Shown here piece after piece: positions 1-8,200 of a stretch of DNA of 64,000 nucleotides. The notes beneath the pieces are model-generated. The model saw only the letters and a program-made list of their open reading frames with translations, searched no databases and was not told the DNA's origin. Position 1 is the first letter of the stretch; every line of letters starts with the position of its first letter. The stretch spans positions 1-64,000 of the forward strand of contig CAMUKG010000004.1 in assembly GCA_947089425.1 (NCBI GenBank), in the 5' to 3' direction. The stretch is from an uncultured Clostridia bacterium. GTDB lineage: Bacteria; Bacillota; Clostridia; Christensenellales; Pumilibacteraceae. A program made the translations under genes and the position numbers.

Positions 1-60
1 CCTTTATTGTTTTTCTTCTTCTTCAATTGCAGTTGTGAGTGTGGGAAAAGCGCTCTACCA

Positions 61-176
61 TTGCGGTGACCATATCGCGAGGGATCCACCCGTTCCCATA
101 CCGAACACGGAAGTTAAGCCTCGTGGAGCCGATGGTACTTGCTTGGCAACGAGCCGGGAGAGTAGGTAATTGCCGC
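61..176 (+). rRNA. rrf: 5S ribosomal RNA
   Basis: The sequence has the conserved 5S layout: TTGCGGTGACCAT at the 5' end, the CCGAACACGGAAGTTAAGCC block in the middle, GATGGTACTT, then GAGAGTAGGTAATTGCCGC at the 3' end. The terminal GCGG and CCGC segments pair as helix I, which sets the ends to within a few bases. It is about 116 nt, the usual size. No 23S or tRNA is visible in the 60 bases upstream, so it is either the end of an rRNA operon cut by the window or a lone copy. Confidence 0.95.
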
Positions 177-184
177 ATTTCATT

Positions 185-220
185 AAAACGATTGCGTTTA
201 ACCGCGTGGTCGTTTTTTTT
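185..220 (+). terminator. Terminator after 5S rRNA
   Basis: AAAACGA pairs with TCGTTTT around an inner GCG/CGC pair with an internal loop, followed by eight T. It sits directly behind the 5S gene. Confidence 0.7.
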
Positions 221-264
221 ATAGAATTTGCGTTCCGCTTGCTCCGGGTTTTTACGTTGCGTCG

Positions 265-294
265 TTGACTTTTTTCTTTGTGTTATGCTATAAT
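265..294 (+). promoter_or_regulatory. Sigma-A promoter for the phosphatase gene
   Basis: TTGACT (265-270) and TATAAT (289-294) are separated by 18 bases. The predicted transcript start is near 301, which excludes the in-frame ATG at 278 as a start and supports the ATG at 326. Confidence 0.8.
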
Positions 295-325
295 AAACGC
301 GAAAAAATTCGGAGAAAAGAAAATA

Positions 326-784
326 ATGCAAAAAATAATGTTTGTGTGTCACGGCAACATTTGTCGCAGTCCTATGGCTGAATTCGTGTTTAAAGACATG
401 GTTAAAAAAGCGGGCCGACAAAACGAATTCAAAGCGGAATCGAGCGCCGTGTCGAGCGAAGAAATTTGGGGCGGAGTGGGAAATCCCGTCTATCCGCCCG
501 TAGCGTCGCTTTTGAAGAGCAAGGGAATAGACTGTTCGCATAAGCGCGCCCGAAAACTCGTCGCGTCCGACGCCGAGCATTTCGATTTATTCGTGTGCAT
601 GGACGAGAGTAATTTGCGCGGCGCCGTGCGCATTTTGGGCGAGAGAAACGCCCGCAAATGCGTTAAACTTATGAGTTACCTAAATTCCGACGACGACGTT
701 TCGGACCCGTGGTATACCCGCGACTTTCAAACGTGCTATAACGATATTTGTCGCGGACTTGCCGCAATGCTTGAAAAAGTGTGA
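326..784 (+). CDS. Low-molecular-weight protein-tyrosine phosphatase
   Basis: The 152-residue cytosolic protein belongs to the LMW-PTP family, which dephosphorylates phosphotyrosine and in some bacteria phosphoarginine (YwlE). The P-loop C(X)5R is seen near the N-terminus as VCHGNICRSP, and the general-acid loop as SDPWY near residue 125. The length matches the family. ATG at 326 is chosen because GGAG lies at 311-314 and the upstream ATG at 278 falls inside the promoter. A strong terminator follows, so it is a single-gene transcript. The substrate (Tyr-P, Arg-P or small molecule) cannot be told from sequence alone. Confidence 0.9.
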   Translation: MQKIMFVCHGNICRSPMAEFVFKDMVKKAGRQNEFKAESSAVSSEEIWGGVGNPVYPPVASLLKSKGIDCSHKRARKLVASDAEHFDLFVCMDESNLRGAVRILGERNARKCVKLMSYLNSDDDVSDPWYTRDFQTCYNDICRGLAAMLEKV

Positions 785-804
785 TATATGAATTTAAACA
801 TCAC

Positions 805-840
805 GCCCCTTTGCTTTAAGAGAGTAGAGGGGCTTTTTTT
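805..840 (+). terminator. Terminator after the phosphatase gene
   Basis: GCCCCT pairs with AGGGGC around a purine-rich loop and is followed by seven T. It also overlaps the 3' end of the convergent gene on the minus strand. Confidence 0.8.
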
Positions 841-1355
841 ATAGGTACAAAATTAAAATATGAAACTTGCTTATTTTCATTTTCAGCAAGTCGAATCATG
901 CGTTCTAATAAACGAGAGGCGTTTACCGTTAGCACGCAATTAGCTGTTACAAAAGGGTAAATATAATATTCGGGACAATAATGTTGTGTCCAATAAATTT
1001 TATTAGAAAAGTCTTTTATAACTTTTGATTGAATTTTACTGTCTGCTTTTTCAAATATGGCATTATGAATTTTTTGATATTCGGTGCTATTTGAAAAGAT
1101 TTTAGTAGTATCTTCTACAAATTCAATAGTGACAAATGGATAAATATTGCGAAGCTCTAACAAAATGTTTGCGGTTGATAATGCGAGCCAACCGTGTAAA
1201 TTCAATATATAGCGTTGAATGGAATTTTGTCGCAAATGTTGTTCTAATTCAAGCGCTATTTTTTGCAGAGCATATTCCTGATAGTATGTACTATTTATAT
1301 TGTAGAGACGTCTAAAATCATGCGGCAGAAATATAGCGCAAACATTTTCTTTCAT
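816..1355 (-). CDS. Divergent SLOG-fold (DUF1273/YpsA-like) protein
   Basis: This is a 179-residue protein of uncertain function. Its layout resembles the DUF1273 SLOG family: an N-terminal beta strand, a long helix, then LHGWLALSTANILLELR followed by YPFVTIEF, where relatives have a G-rich nucleotide-binding turn before a helix. It ends with a region like the family's 'NxxMVDxSD' segment (TANCVLTVNASRLLERM). The glycine-rich turn is eroded, so ligand binding is doubtful. The start is supported by GAGG eight bases upstream. It begins 2 bases after the restored stop of a frameshifted upstream ORF, so the two form an operon read from about 1644. AT-rich composition marks this as accessory DNA. 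The family assignment is a pattern match and needs a profile search. Confidence 0.45.
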   Translation of the reverse strand: MKENVCAIFLPHDFRRLYNINSTYYQEYALQKIALELEQHLRQNSIQRYILNLHGWLALSTANILLELRNIYPFVTIEFVEDTTKIFSNSTEYQKIHNAIFEKADSKIQSKVIKDFSNKIYWTQHYCPEYYIYPFVTANCVLTVNASRLLERMIRLAENENKQVSYFNFVPIKKAPLLS

Positions 1356-1357
1356 TT

Positions 1358-1644
1358 TTAATCCTCATTGAGCAAATTTATGTTGTTTAAAAAATTTTTA
1401 AATTGATAGGGAGTAAAAATTTTAATTTTGTTGAAATCCGATTTGCTATTACCATAGCAAATTTTTAATATAGAGGGATTTTTTTCGTCAAAGTTTATGC
1501 TTATGTGTCAATAATATCGGCGCCGATTTTTGTAGGTGAAAATATGAATTTTGAATAAGTGTAAGAATTGCAACAAATAGTATTAACTTTATTTAATGAA
1601 ATCAATTCGTTAAGGAGTAAAAATTTAAAAATAGAATACTGCAT
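1358..1644 (-). pseudogene. Frameshifted 95-codon gene upstream of the SLOG-like gene
   Basis: From ATG at 1644 (preceded by AAGGAG at ideal spacing) the frame runs 47 codons to a TAA at 1501-1503. A second frame, shifted by one base, then continues without a stop through ISINFDEKNPSILKICYG to a TAA at 1358-1360, two bases before the next start. Adding one base near 1503 gives a 96-codon ORF, so a one-base deletion (real or an assembly error) explains it. The product has no family I recognise. The palindrome at 1657-1674 lies just upstream of the ribosome binding site, so an HTH repressor could control this divergent operon. A programmed frameshift is possible but no slippery heptamer is visible. 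Confidence 0.55.
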
Positions 1645-1656
1645 TAAATCTCCTTG

Positions 1657-1771
1657 ACTGCTATATATAGCAGTATCACATTGCGCTAAATTTGCTATTA
1701 TTTGTCATACTGCTATATATAGCAGTATGAGGGTTTAAAAAATTTTGTACAATACCGCTATAAATAGCAGT
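1657..1771. promoter_or_regulatory. Three 18-bp palindromic operators
   Basis: ACTGCTATATATAGCAGT occurs perfectly at 1657-1674 and 1709-1726, and with two changes at 1754-1771 (ACCGCTATAAATAGCAGT). Centres are 52 and 45 bp apart. They lie between a leftward operon and a rightward HTH gene, the expected place for operators of an autoregulated HTH repressor. Confidence 0.75.
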
Positions 1772-1784
1772 ATGGAGACAAAAA

Positions 1785-2029
1785 ATGAAGATAAACGAAG
1801 CTTTAATAGAATGAATGAAAGAATTTAATGTTCAAAGCGGGGGGGGAAACAATATAAAGTTTCGAAAGAAAGCATCATTCCACAAACGACTTTAAGCTCT
1901 ATAAAACACGGTAGAAGCAAATCAATAGAGGTGAAAACTATATATCGTTTTTGCGAAGGGTACGGTATTTCGTTGAAAGATTTTTTTGATTCGCCTTTGT
2001 TCAATAAAGATAATTTGGAACTTGAATAA
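1785..2029 (+). pseudogene. Decayed Xre-type HTH regulator
   Basis: The 3' two thirds, read in the frame ending at TAA 2027-2029, aligns throughout with the intact HTH protein encoded at 2120-2362: IIPQTTLSSIKHGRSKS matches its VPQTTLISIKRKRSN, and FCEGYGISLKDFFDSPLF matches ICEGFDITLTEFYDSPLF. The 5' part (MKINEALIE) lies in another frame and meets a TGA at codon 10. There is a run of eight G near 1839. The gene therefore carries at least one nonsense change and one frameshift. It follows the three-operator cluster and was probably a repressor of that region. Confidence 0.7.
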
Positions 2030-2062
2030 TCACAGTATAGCATGAAATATGCGCAATGTCAA

Positions 2063-2080
2063 GCTGCTATATATAGCAGT
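2063..2080. promoter_or_regulatory. Fourth palindromic operator copy
   Basis: The core CTGCTATATATAGCAG is identical to the copies at 1657 and 1709. It lies 40 bp upstream of the intact HTH gene, fitting autoregulation. Confidence 0.7.
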
Positions 2081-2119
2081 ATTGTTTGATTTTGTCGAAA
2101 ATTGTAGAGGTTATTAAAA

Positions 2120-2362
2120 ATGTTATTTCGCGACGCGGTAATCGAGAGAATAGAAGAGTTAAAAAAGCAAAAGGGAATGACGCAATATATGCTGTCGGAG
2201 CGGAGCACCGTTCCGCAAACTACTTTGATTTCGATTAAACGAAAGAGAAGCAACGCGGTGAGCGCAAAAAACATTTACTTGATATGCGAAGGGTTCGACA
2301 TAACTCTCACCGAGTTTTACGATTCGCCGTTATTCGCGCGCACTAATCTTGAAATGGCATAA
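2120..2362 (+). CDS. Xre-family HTH transcriptional regulator
   Basis: This is an 80-residue single-domain DNA-binding protein. The five-helix Xre/Cro fold is recognisable: helix 1 at residues 3-17, the helix-turn-helix around KGMTQYMLSERSTVPQTTLISIKR (18-42), then ICEGFDITLTEFYDSPLF. The start has AGAGG 13 bases upstream. It is the intact paralogue of the decayed gene at 1785-2029. Palindromes matching a dimeric repressor site lie upstream of both. Its base composition is less AT-rich than the broken copy, so the two may have arrived separately or diverged long ago. Its target is inferred, not shown. Confidence 0.85.
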   Translation: MLFRDAVIERIEELKKQKGMTQYMLSERSTVPQTTLISIKRKRSNAVSAKNIYLICEGFDITLTEFYDSPLFARTNLEMA

Positions 2363-2397
2363 AGCGTAATTGAGTTATTGCAGTGGCAATAAAACAG

Positions 2398-2427
2398 TTG
2401 CAAAGCGGGCGCAAAAAGTGTTATAAT
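2398..2427 (+). promoter_or_regulatory. Promoter for the GGGtGRT gene pair
   Basis: TTGCAA (2398-2403) and TATAAT (2422-2427) are separated by 18 bases, with a predicted start near 2434. Confidence 0.7.
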
Positions 2428-2499
2428 TATATTTGTGCGGTTACATACGCATAGTCGCACTCATTTTAACGGTAATTAAATATTCGGAGGTAAAAAAAC

Positions 2500-3192
2500 G
2501 TGCATTTTTCAAAAGACGTAGAAAGAATGATTTGCGTCAAAAAGGGTCCGCATCACGGTCCCGCCCCCATACCCGAAGAGGGCAAGTGGGTTCAGGCAAA
2601 AGAGATTAAAGACATAAGCGGACTTACTCACGGCGTGGGTTGGTGCGCGCCCCAGCAAGGTGCTTGCAAACTTACGCTCAACGTTAAAGAGGGCATAATT
2701 CGCGAAGCGCTCGTTGAAACGCTCGGTTGCTCGGGCATGACCCATTCGGCGGCTATGGCGGGCGAAATTCTTCCCGGCAAAACTCTTTTGGAAGCGCTCA
2801 ACACCGACCTTGTGTGCGACGCCATAAACACCGCCATGCGCGAGCTGTTTTTGCAGATTGTGTACGGCAGAACGCAGTCGGCTTTCTCGGAAGACGGACT
2901 CGAAATCGGCGCGGGACTCGAAGATTTGGGCAAGGGAACGCGTAGCCAGATAGGCACGATTTATTCCACCGAAGCGAAAGGTGTGCGCTACCTCGAAATG
3001 GCGGAAGGGTATATCACAAAGCTTGCGCTCGATAAAGAGGGGCTCGTTATAGGTTACGAGTTCGTTAAACTCGGCGTTATGATGGAAAAGATTCGCGGCG
3101 GAATGGACGCAGGCGAAGCGCTTAAATCGTCTACGGGCACCTACGGCAGATTCGAGGGCGCGGCGCAATATATCGACCCGAGAAAGCAGTAA
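2500..3192 (+). CDS. Iron-sulfur cluster scaffold-like protein (GGGtGRT-linked)
   Basis: This 230-residue protein is of the NifU/IscU-like type commonly found beside GGGtGRT genes in Clostridia. Candidate cluster ligands are the cysteines in GWCAPQQGACK (residues 48-58) and LGCSGMTHS (about 75-83). The start is GTG at 2500 with a perfect GGAGG at 2486-2490. The partner gene begins 29 bases after the stop, so they form a two-gene operon. By family context it probably binds or transfers an Fe-S cluster in the cytosol. The recipient is unknown. Confidence 0.8.
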   Translation: MHFSKDVERMICVKKGPHHGPAPIPEEGKWVQAKEIKDISGLTHGVGWCAPQQGACKLTLNVKEGIIREALVETLGCSGMTHSAAMAGEILPGKTLLEALNTDLVCDAINTAMRELFLQIVYGRTQSAFSEDGLEIGAGLEDLGKGTRSQIGTIYSTEAKGVRYLEMAEGYITKLALDKEGLVIGYEFVKLGVMMEKIRGGMDAGEALKSSTGTYGRFEGAAQYIDPRKQ

Positions 3193-3221
3193 GCGAGAAC
3201 AAAGAAAGGAGAATTCGAAAA

Positions 3222-4226
3222 ATGAGTATCACTTTTGAAGGTTATGATAAAAGAATAAAGAAAATCAACGCGGCGTTGAAAGCGAACGGAATTAAAGACC
3301 TCGAAGAGGCGCGCAAAATTTGCCTCGACAAAGGCATCGACGTTGACAAAATCGTTAAATCCACGCAAATGATAGCGTTCGAAAACGCGTCGTGGGCTTA
3401 CACCGTAGGGTGCGCAATAGCCATAAAAAAAGGTTGCAAAAAGGCGACCGACGCGGCTGTGGCAATCGGCGAGGGCTTGCAGGCTTTCTGCGTTCCCGGC
3501 TCTGTGGCGGAACAACGCGCCGTAGGCTTGGGACACGGCAATCTTGCTTCCATGCTTTTGGACGAAAACACGAAATGCTTCTGCTTTTTGGCGGGGCACG
3601 AGAGCTTTGCGGCGGCTGAGGGCGCAATCGGCATTGCCAAAACCGCAAACAAAGTGCGCAAGCAACCGTTGCAGGTAATTCTTAACGGTCTCGGCAAAGA
3701 CGCAGCTATGATTATTTCGCGCATAAACGGTTTCACATACGTTCAAACAAAATACGATTACGCTACGGGAGATTTGGCTGTTGTGGCTACAGTTCCTTAT
3801 TCCGACGGCGAAAAAGCTAAGGTACGTTGCTACGGCGCCGACGACGTTCGCGAGGGCGTTGCCATTATGCAACATGAAAAGGTTGACGTTTCGATTACGG
3901 GCAACTCCACCAACCCCACCCGTTTTCAACACCCCGTTGCGGGCACCTACAAAAAGTGGGCTGTGGATAACGGCAAAAAATATTTCTCGGTTGCGTCGGG
4001 CGGCGGCACGGGCAGAACTCTTCACCCCGACAACATGGCGGCGGGGCCCGCTTCCTACGGCATGACCGACACAATGGGCAGAATGCACTCCGACGCGCAA
4101 TTCGCGGGCTCTTCGTCCGTTCCCGCCCACGTTGAAATGATGGGACTTATCGGCATGGGCAACAACCCTATGGTCGGCGCGTCCGTTGCGGTCGCGGTTG
4201 CCGTTCAAGAGGCAATGAGCAAATAA
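3222..4226 (+). CDS. GGGtGRT family protein
   Basis: This 334-residue protein carries the family signature GGGTGRTLHPDNMAAGPASY near residues 264-283, with a glycine-rich C-terminal half (GMGNNPMVGASVAVAVAV). The family's biochemical role is not established. Its constant pairing with an Fe-S scaffold-like protein suggests a metal-cluster or cofactor function. AAAGGAG lies at good spacing before the ATG. The pair is transcribed from the promoter at 2398 and ends at the terminator at 4247. Confidence 0.85.
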   Translation: MSITFEGYDKRIKKINAALKANGIKDLEEARKICLDKGIDVDKIVKSTQMIAFENASWAYTVGCAIAIKKGCKKATDAAVAIGEGLQAFCVPGSVAEQRAVGLGHGNLASMLLDENTKCFCFLAGHESFAAAEGAIGIAKTANKVRKQPLQVILNGLGKDAAMIISRINGFTYVQTKYDYATGDLAVVATVPYSDGEKAKVRCYGADDVREGVAIMQHEKVDVSITGNSTNPTRFQHPVAGTYKKWAVDNGKKYFSVASGGGTGRTLHPDNMAAGPASYGMTDTMGRMHSDAQFAGSSSVPAHVEMMGLIGMGNNPMVGASVAVAVAVQEAMSK

Positions 4227-4246
4227 AAATTAAAAGAAATCGACTT

Positions 4247-4279
4247 AAAAAAGCGACTTTCTTCGGAGAGTCGCTTTTT
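4247..4279 (+). terminator. Terminator after the GGGtGRT operon
   Basis: AAAAAGCGACT pairs with AGTCGCTTTTT around TTCTTCGGAG. The T-run is part of the right arm. Confidence 0.85.
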
Positions 4280-4342
4280 ATATGTTTTGCTTACGCGTTT
4301 CGCAAATTTTGCATTCAGGAAAAACGCGAAATAATTCTAATC

Positions 4343-4371
4343 TGGGCATTTTCCGCTCGATAGGGTATAAT
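4343..4371 (+). promoter_or_regulatory. Weak promoter before a decayed gene
   Basis: TATAAT at 4366-4371 is preceded 17 bases earlier by TGGGCA, a weak -35 box. The leader that follows (4381-4490) holds several short hairpins but no obvious gene. Confidence 0.35.
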
Positions 4372-4494
4372 AGAAGCGAGAAAAACTTGCTTGCAAGAGT
4401 TTTTCGAGTGAGATTGCAACATTCGGGTGTTTTGCAAAGCAAAACGAGGCGGCGGGTTGCCGCCCGCAAAAACGACGATTTTTGTACCCGTTTA

Positions 4495-4990
4495 ATGTTT
4501 AAATATAGCTTTAAAGATTTTGCGCGTGACGGCGAGCAAATAACAATAAACGAATCCGTGGGCGAGTCGGAAAAGAATGCGTCGCGTATTCTTTCGGGTT
4601 ATACTCTCGATAACATGCAAGTTTATTCGGGGAAATCCATAGGCGAAGCCGCCGCGCGCGAAAAGGTGTTTCGCGCGCGTTACGTTGCCGCAAACGTGCG
4701 TTGGCTTTTGCGAGCGGCGAAAACAGCTACTCGGTTTATCTTGACGGCGCGAAAGTTCTCGAAATCGTAAGTGAAAGCACCGAAGAATTAAATACGGCAT
4801 TAAAAAATTGGACGTGTGACGGGACAACTGCAATTTTTATGCAAAGGAAGCGGAACGCTGTTTTACCCTCGCGCGATTCATAGTTTTGCGCAAAGCAACG
4901 AGCCGAGCGGATGGGGTGCGGCTCTTCTACTAATGCAAGCATGTTTGCCGCAAGCGGCGTTGTTCTTGCGCTGCGTTCGGTTCTTTTAAT
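4495..4990 (+). pseudogene. Decayed gene of unknown function
   Basis: The frame from ATG 4495 (MFKYSFKDFARDGEQ) reads well to about 4700. Protein-like sequence then continues in a second frame (SGENSYSVYLDGAKVLEIVS, around 4705-4830) and possibly in a third (GSGTLFYPRAIHSFAQ, around 4850-4920). This pattern suggests one gene broken by at least two indels. No Shine-Dalgarno precedes the first ATG. I recognise no family. The reading is tentative because each piece is short. Confidence 0.4.
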
Positions 4991-5035
4991 AATGAAACGT
5001 TTTGCTAAAAAAGTGTAATTTGCGACATAACAAAA

Positions 5036-5078
5036 AAATAGAAAAGAGGTTCGAGAGTTCGAAGCTCTTTTCTATTTG
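5036..5078 (+). terminator. Long hairpin, terminator-like
   Basis: AAATAGAAAAGAG pairs with CTCTTTTCTATTT around an inner TTCGAGAGTTCGAA stem. There is no clear T-run after it, so it may be a processing or transcript-end structure between the decayed gene and the next promoter. Confidence 0.45.
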
Positions 5079-5120
5079 AGAGCGGCACAGTCCCGTCACA
5101 TAAAATTCATGTAAAATTAG

Positions 5121-5149
5121 TTGAAATTTTGCGCATTATATAGTATAAT
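5121..5149 (+). promoter_or_regulatory. Promoter for the 1474-aa lipoprotein gene
   Basis: TTGAAA (5121-5126), 17 bases, then TATAAT (5144-5149). Any start upstream of about 5157 would be untranscribed, which favours the ATG at 5238. Confidence 0.8.
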
Positions 5150-5237
5150 AGAAAAAATAAGCCGAGCGGTGCCCGAAAGTTTTCCTGTATTATTGCAGGA
5201 ACTTTTTATAACGGAGCGCCGTTCAACGGAGCGAAGC

Positions 5238-8200
5238 ATGAAGAAAATTTATGTTACGATTTTGGCGGCAATTTGCGCGGCGTGCGTCGGGCTTGCGCTT
5301 GGATGCGAGTCGGCGAAAGAGCCCGACTACTATAAACTGACGTTTAAAGAGACCGACGGTATAACTTATACGAGCGAAATCATGTCGGGCGCCGAAGTGC
5401 GTTCGGGCTACGAAGTTCGTTTTAAAGTGAAATTCGACGAAGAGAATTTTACGGGAGAACTCGCCGTTAAAGCTAACGGCGAAGCTCTCGAACCTAATTC
5501 GGACGGCGATTATTCTTTTGTAATGACCGAAGACACTGTTGTGGAAGTCGACGGAATATATCCCATTGCGCGCTATTCGGTAACGTTCGAAGAGGGGGCG
5601 TTCCGCACTCGCTACACTACACCGAGCGGCGAACCGCTGTCGGGCGAGGTGAACGTTACGGCAGGCGAATCGATTAGCTTTAAAGTGGTGCAAAGCGTGT
5701 ATTATGTGGGCGACAGGACTGTGGTTGCGAACACGCAAATACTCGAACCTGACAATAGCGGCGTTTATACTGTGTCGGTTACCGAAAAAATAAGGATAGG
5801 GGTTCAAAATCTCGTTATAGACGACCCGTTTTACCGCCGACCTAATTGCGGAAACGGCACAGCCGCTAATCCGTATAAAATTTCGCGCCCTATCGATTTG
5901 TATTCTCTTGCCGACTTAGTGAACGCCGGTTTTTATACGGACGTTAAGTATGCGTATTACGAGCTTACCGAAGACATCGATATGCGCGGCGAACAGCTTT
6001 ATATAATCGGCGACGCTACTACCGACACCGCGTTTTTTTCGGGGCATTTCAACGGCAACGGACATAAGATTTCCAACTATTTTATAGAAGACACCATAAT
6101 TGAGCAAGAATCGTTTACCGAAGTGTTTTTGCCTTACGTCGGTTTGTTCGGTTACGTTATGGCGTCGCCTTACGGAGCCGCCGAAATAAGAAATCTTACG
6201 CTTGAAGATTTTGATTTGCATATAGACAGTTCGGTTTTTAACGGTAACGCACTCGCAGGCGGCATAGCGGGATTCGGCATGGGGTTGGAGCTCACGGGGT
6301 GCTCGATAAGCGGCAACATAACCGTTGCGGCAAACGACAAAAAGAATACCGACACGGGAGAATACAACTATACTTATGTTGGAGGCGTCGCGGGCGTTTT
6401 GCAACCTTACGTTGCAGAAAATTTCGTGTTATCTTCGTCGGTTCGCTCGTGCGCGTCGGGCGTGAATATAACCGTGCAATCGGGCAACGTTTTCGGAGCG
6501 GGCGGAATTGTTGCCTATCTTATATCCGCCGACCGACAAGTTCCGTCGTATGTTGTGAATTCGTATTCTAGGGGCAACATAGAGGGCGCCATTCGCGCGG
6601 GCGGCATTGCGGGCACCGCTTCCGCTAACACGGCTGTTATGAATTGCTACTCGCTCGGAAAAATTGCGGCGCACACCGCTCTTTCCACATCGGGAAACGA
6701 TACCACTGAGGGCTATTCGTATGCTGGCGGAATAGCGGGGTATCTCGGGTGCAATTCGGCGATTACTCATAGCTTTTCTACGGGCGAAATTACGGCTACC
6801 ACCGTAAATTCCAAACGTTACGCGCTTAGCGACGCGATTGCGGCGGCGTTTGAAAAAGGCAAGGTTTCGTCGGTTAGCGAACTCGATTCGTATGCGTTCG
6901 TTTGTTTCGGCAAGCAAGGCGAGCAAATAAGCAAAGAATTTTATACCGACGTTTTGAAGTGGACCTCAACCGACTGGAAGTTCGACGGGGACTATCCCCA
7001 AATAAATTTCGAGAGCACTACGGCGGAATTCACCGTTACGCTCGAATTTACGGGCGAAGGCGTTTCGGGCGAGCTTTCGGTGCCAATGAAAGACACTTAT
7101 CTTCCTATGGCATATTGGAATTTTGCCGACGACGGCATTCCCGAATTTATTTCGCGTGATAATATGCGCTCTTACGGCTACTTTTTCGACGCCGAGTTGA
7201 CTAAGGCGGTGCCGTATGCTTTCGTTCCTACGTGCGATATAACGCTCTATGCGGGCTTTGCCGACTATTCCGAAGTCGAGGGGACGTATTTCATTCAAGA
7301 CGGAAGCGGAAATGCCGCAAGCATAGCTCTTGCTGTCGACGGAACGCTTTCGTACCGTAGCGGCGCCAAAACGCATTCGTCGTATTACACCTATAACGGC
7401 GAAAAAATCTTGCTATATAACACTGTGCTCGGCAGTCATGCCCATGCGGGATATAACGGAATAGACGATTTCGAAGCTACGTTTGTTAACGGTTCGAGCG
7501 ACGTGCTTGCCTTAAAAGATATTTATATGCACTTAAATTCTTCGTACAGACCGTTGACGGCGGTGAAAAAGCCGAACGGTTTCGTTTACGGCGAATATTA
7601 CACGAACGACACGAGCTATTCCTTTTATTCCGACGGCACCGGCGTTAAAACCGAACTCGGAGACAATCCTATCAAAGAGGCGTTTATGTACGTCGTTTTG
7701 TCGGGCAAGGTTCAAATTCGCACCGAGAGCGGAGCGGAATTCGAAGCTACGCTCGCTTCCGACGGAACTATTCAAAGCATCGAAGACATTTCGGTAAAAA
7801 GACTCGATGAGTTTGTTGGAACGTGGGAAAAGTCTGCGTCCGTTTTAAAGAGTTATACGTTTGACGGCAAAGGCAAATGGGAATATAAATACTACGGCTA
7901 CGGTGCGGACGGCGCGGAGCAAATTAAAGATTCGGCTTCGGGCACATATACGGTAAGCGGCGGCATAGCTACATTAAACGACGGCAAAAAAGCGCAATTC
8001 ACGCAAGACGGTTTTGTGGAAATTGACGGCGAACTGTTTTTTGCCGACAACAGCTATGCGGGAACGTGGATGAACAACTCGGACGGGCTTTTGGAAATTA
8101 CGCTGAGCGGCATAGGCAAAAACGGCTACGGCGAAGCGAAAGTCGATTTCGGAAGCAGTTATCCCGAGTATGACGTGACATACGAGGCGAAAGCCGACGG

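Noticed and set aside
278-325. Upstream start codon of the phosphatase gene at 278.
   Set aside because: It overlaps the promoter spacer and precedes the predicted transcript start.
1501-1510. Programmed ribosomal frameshift in the 47/95-codon gene.
   Set aside because: No slippery heptamer (X XXY YYZ) or downstream stem is visible at the junction. A simple one-base indel explains it.
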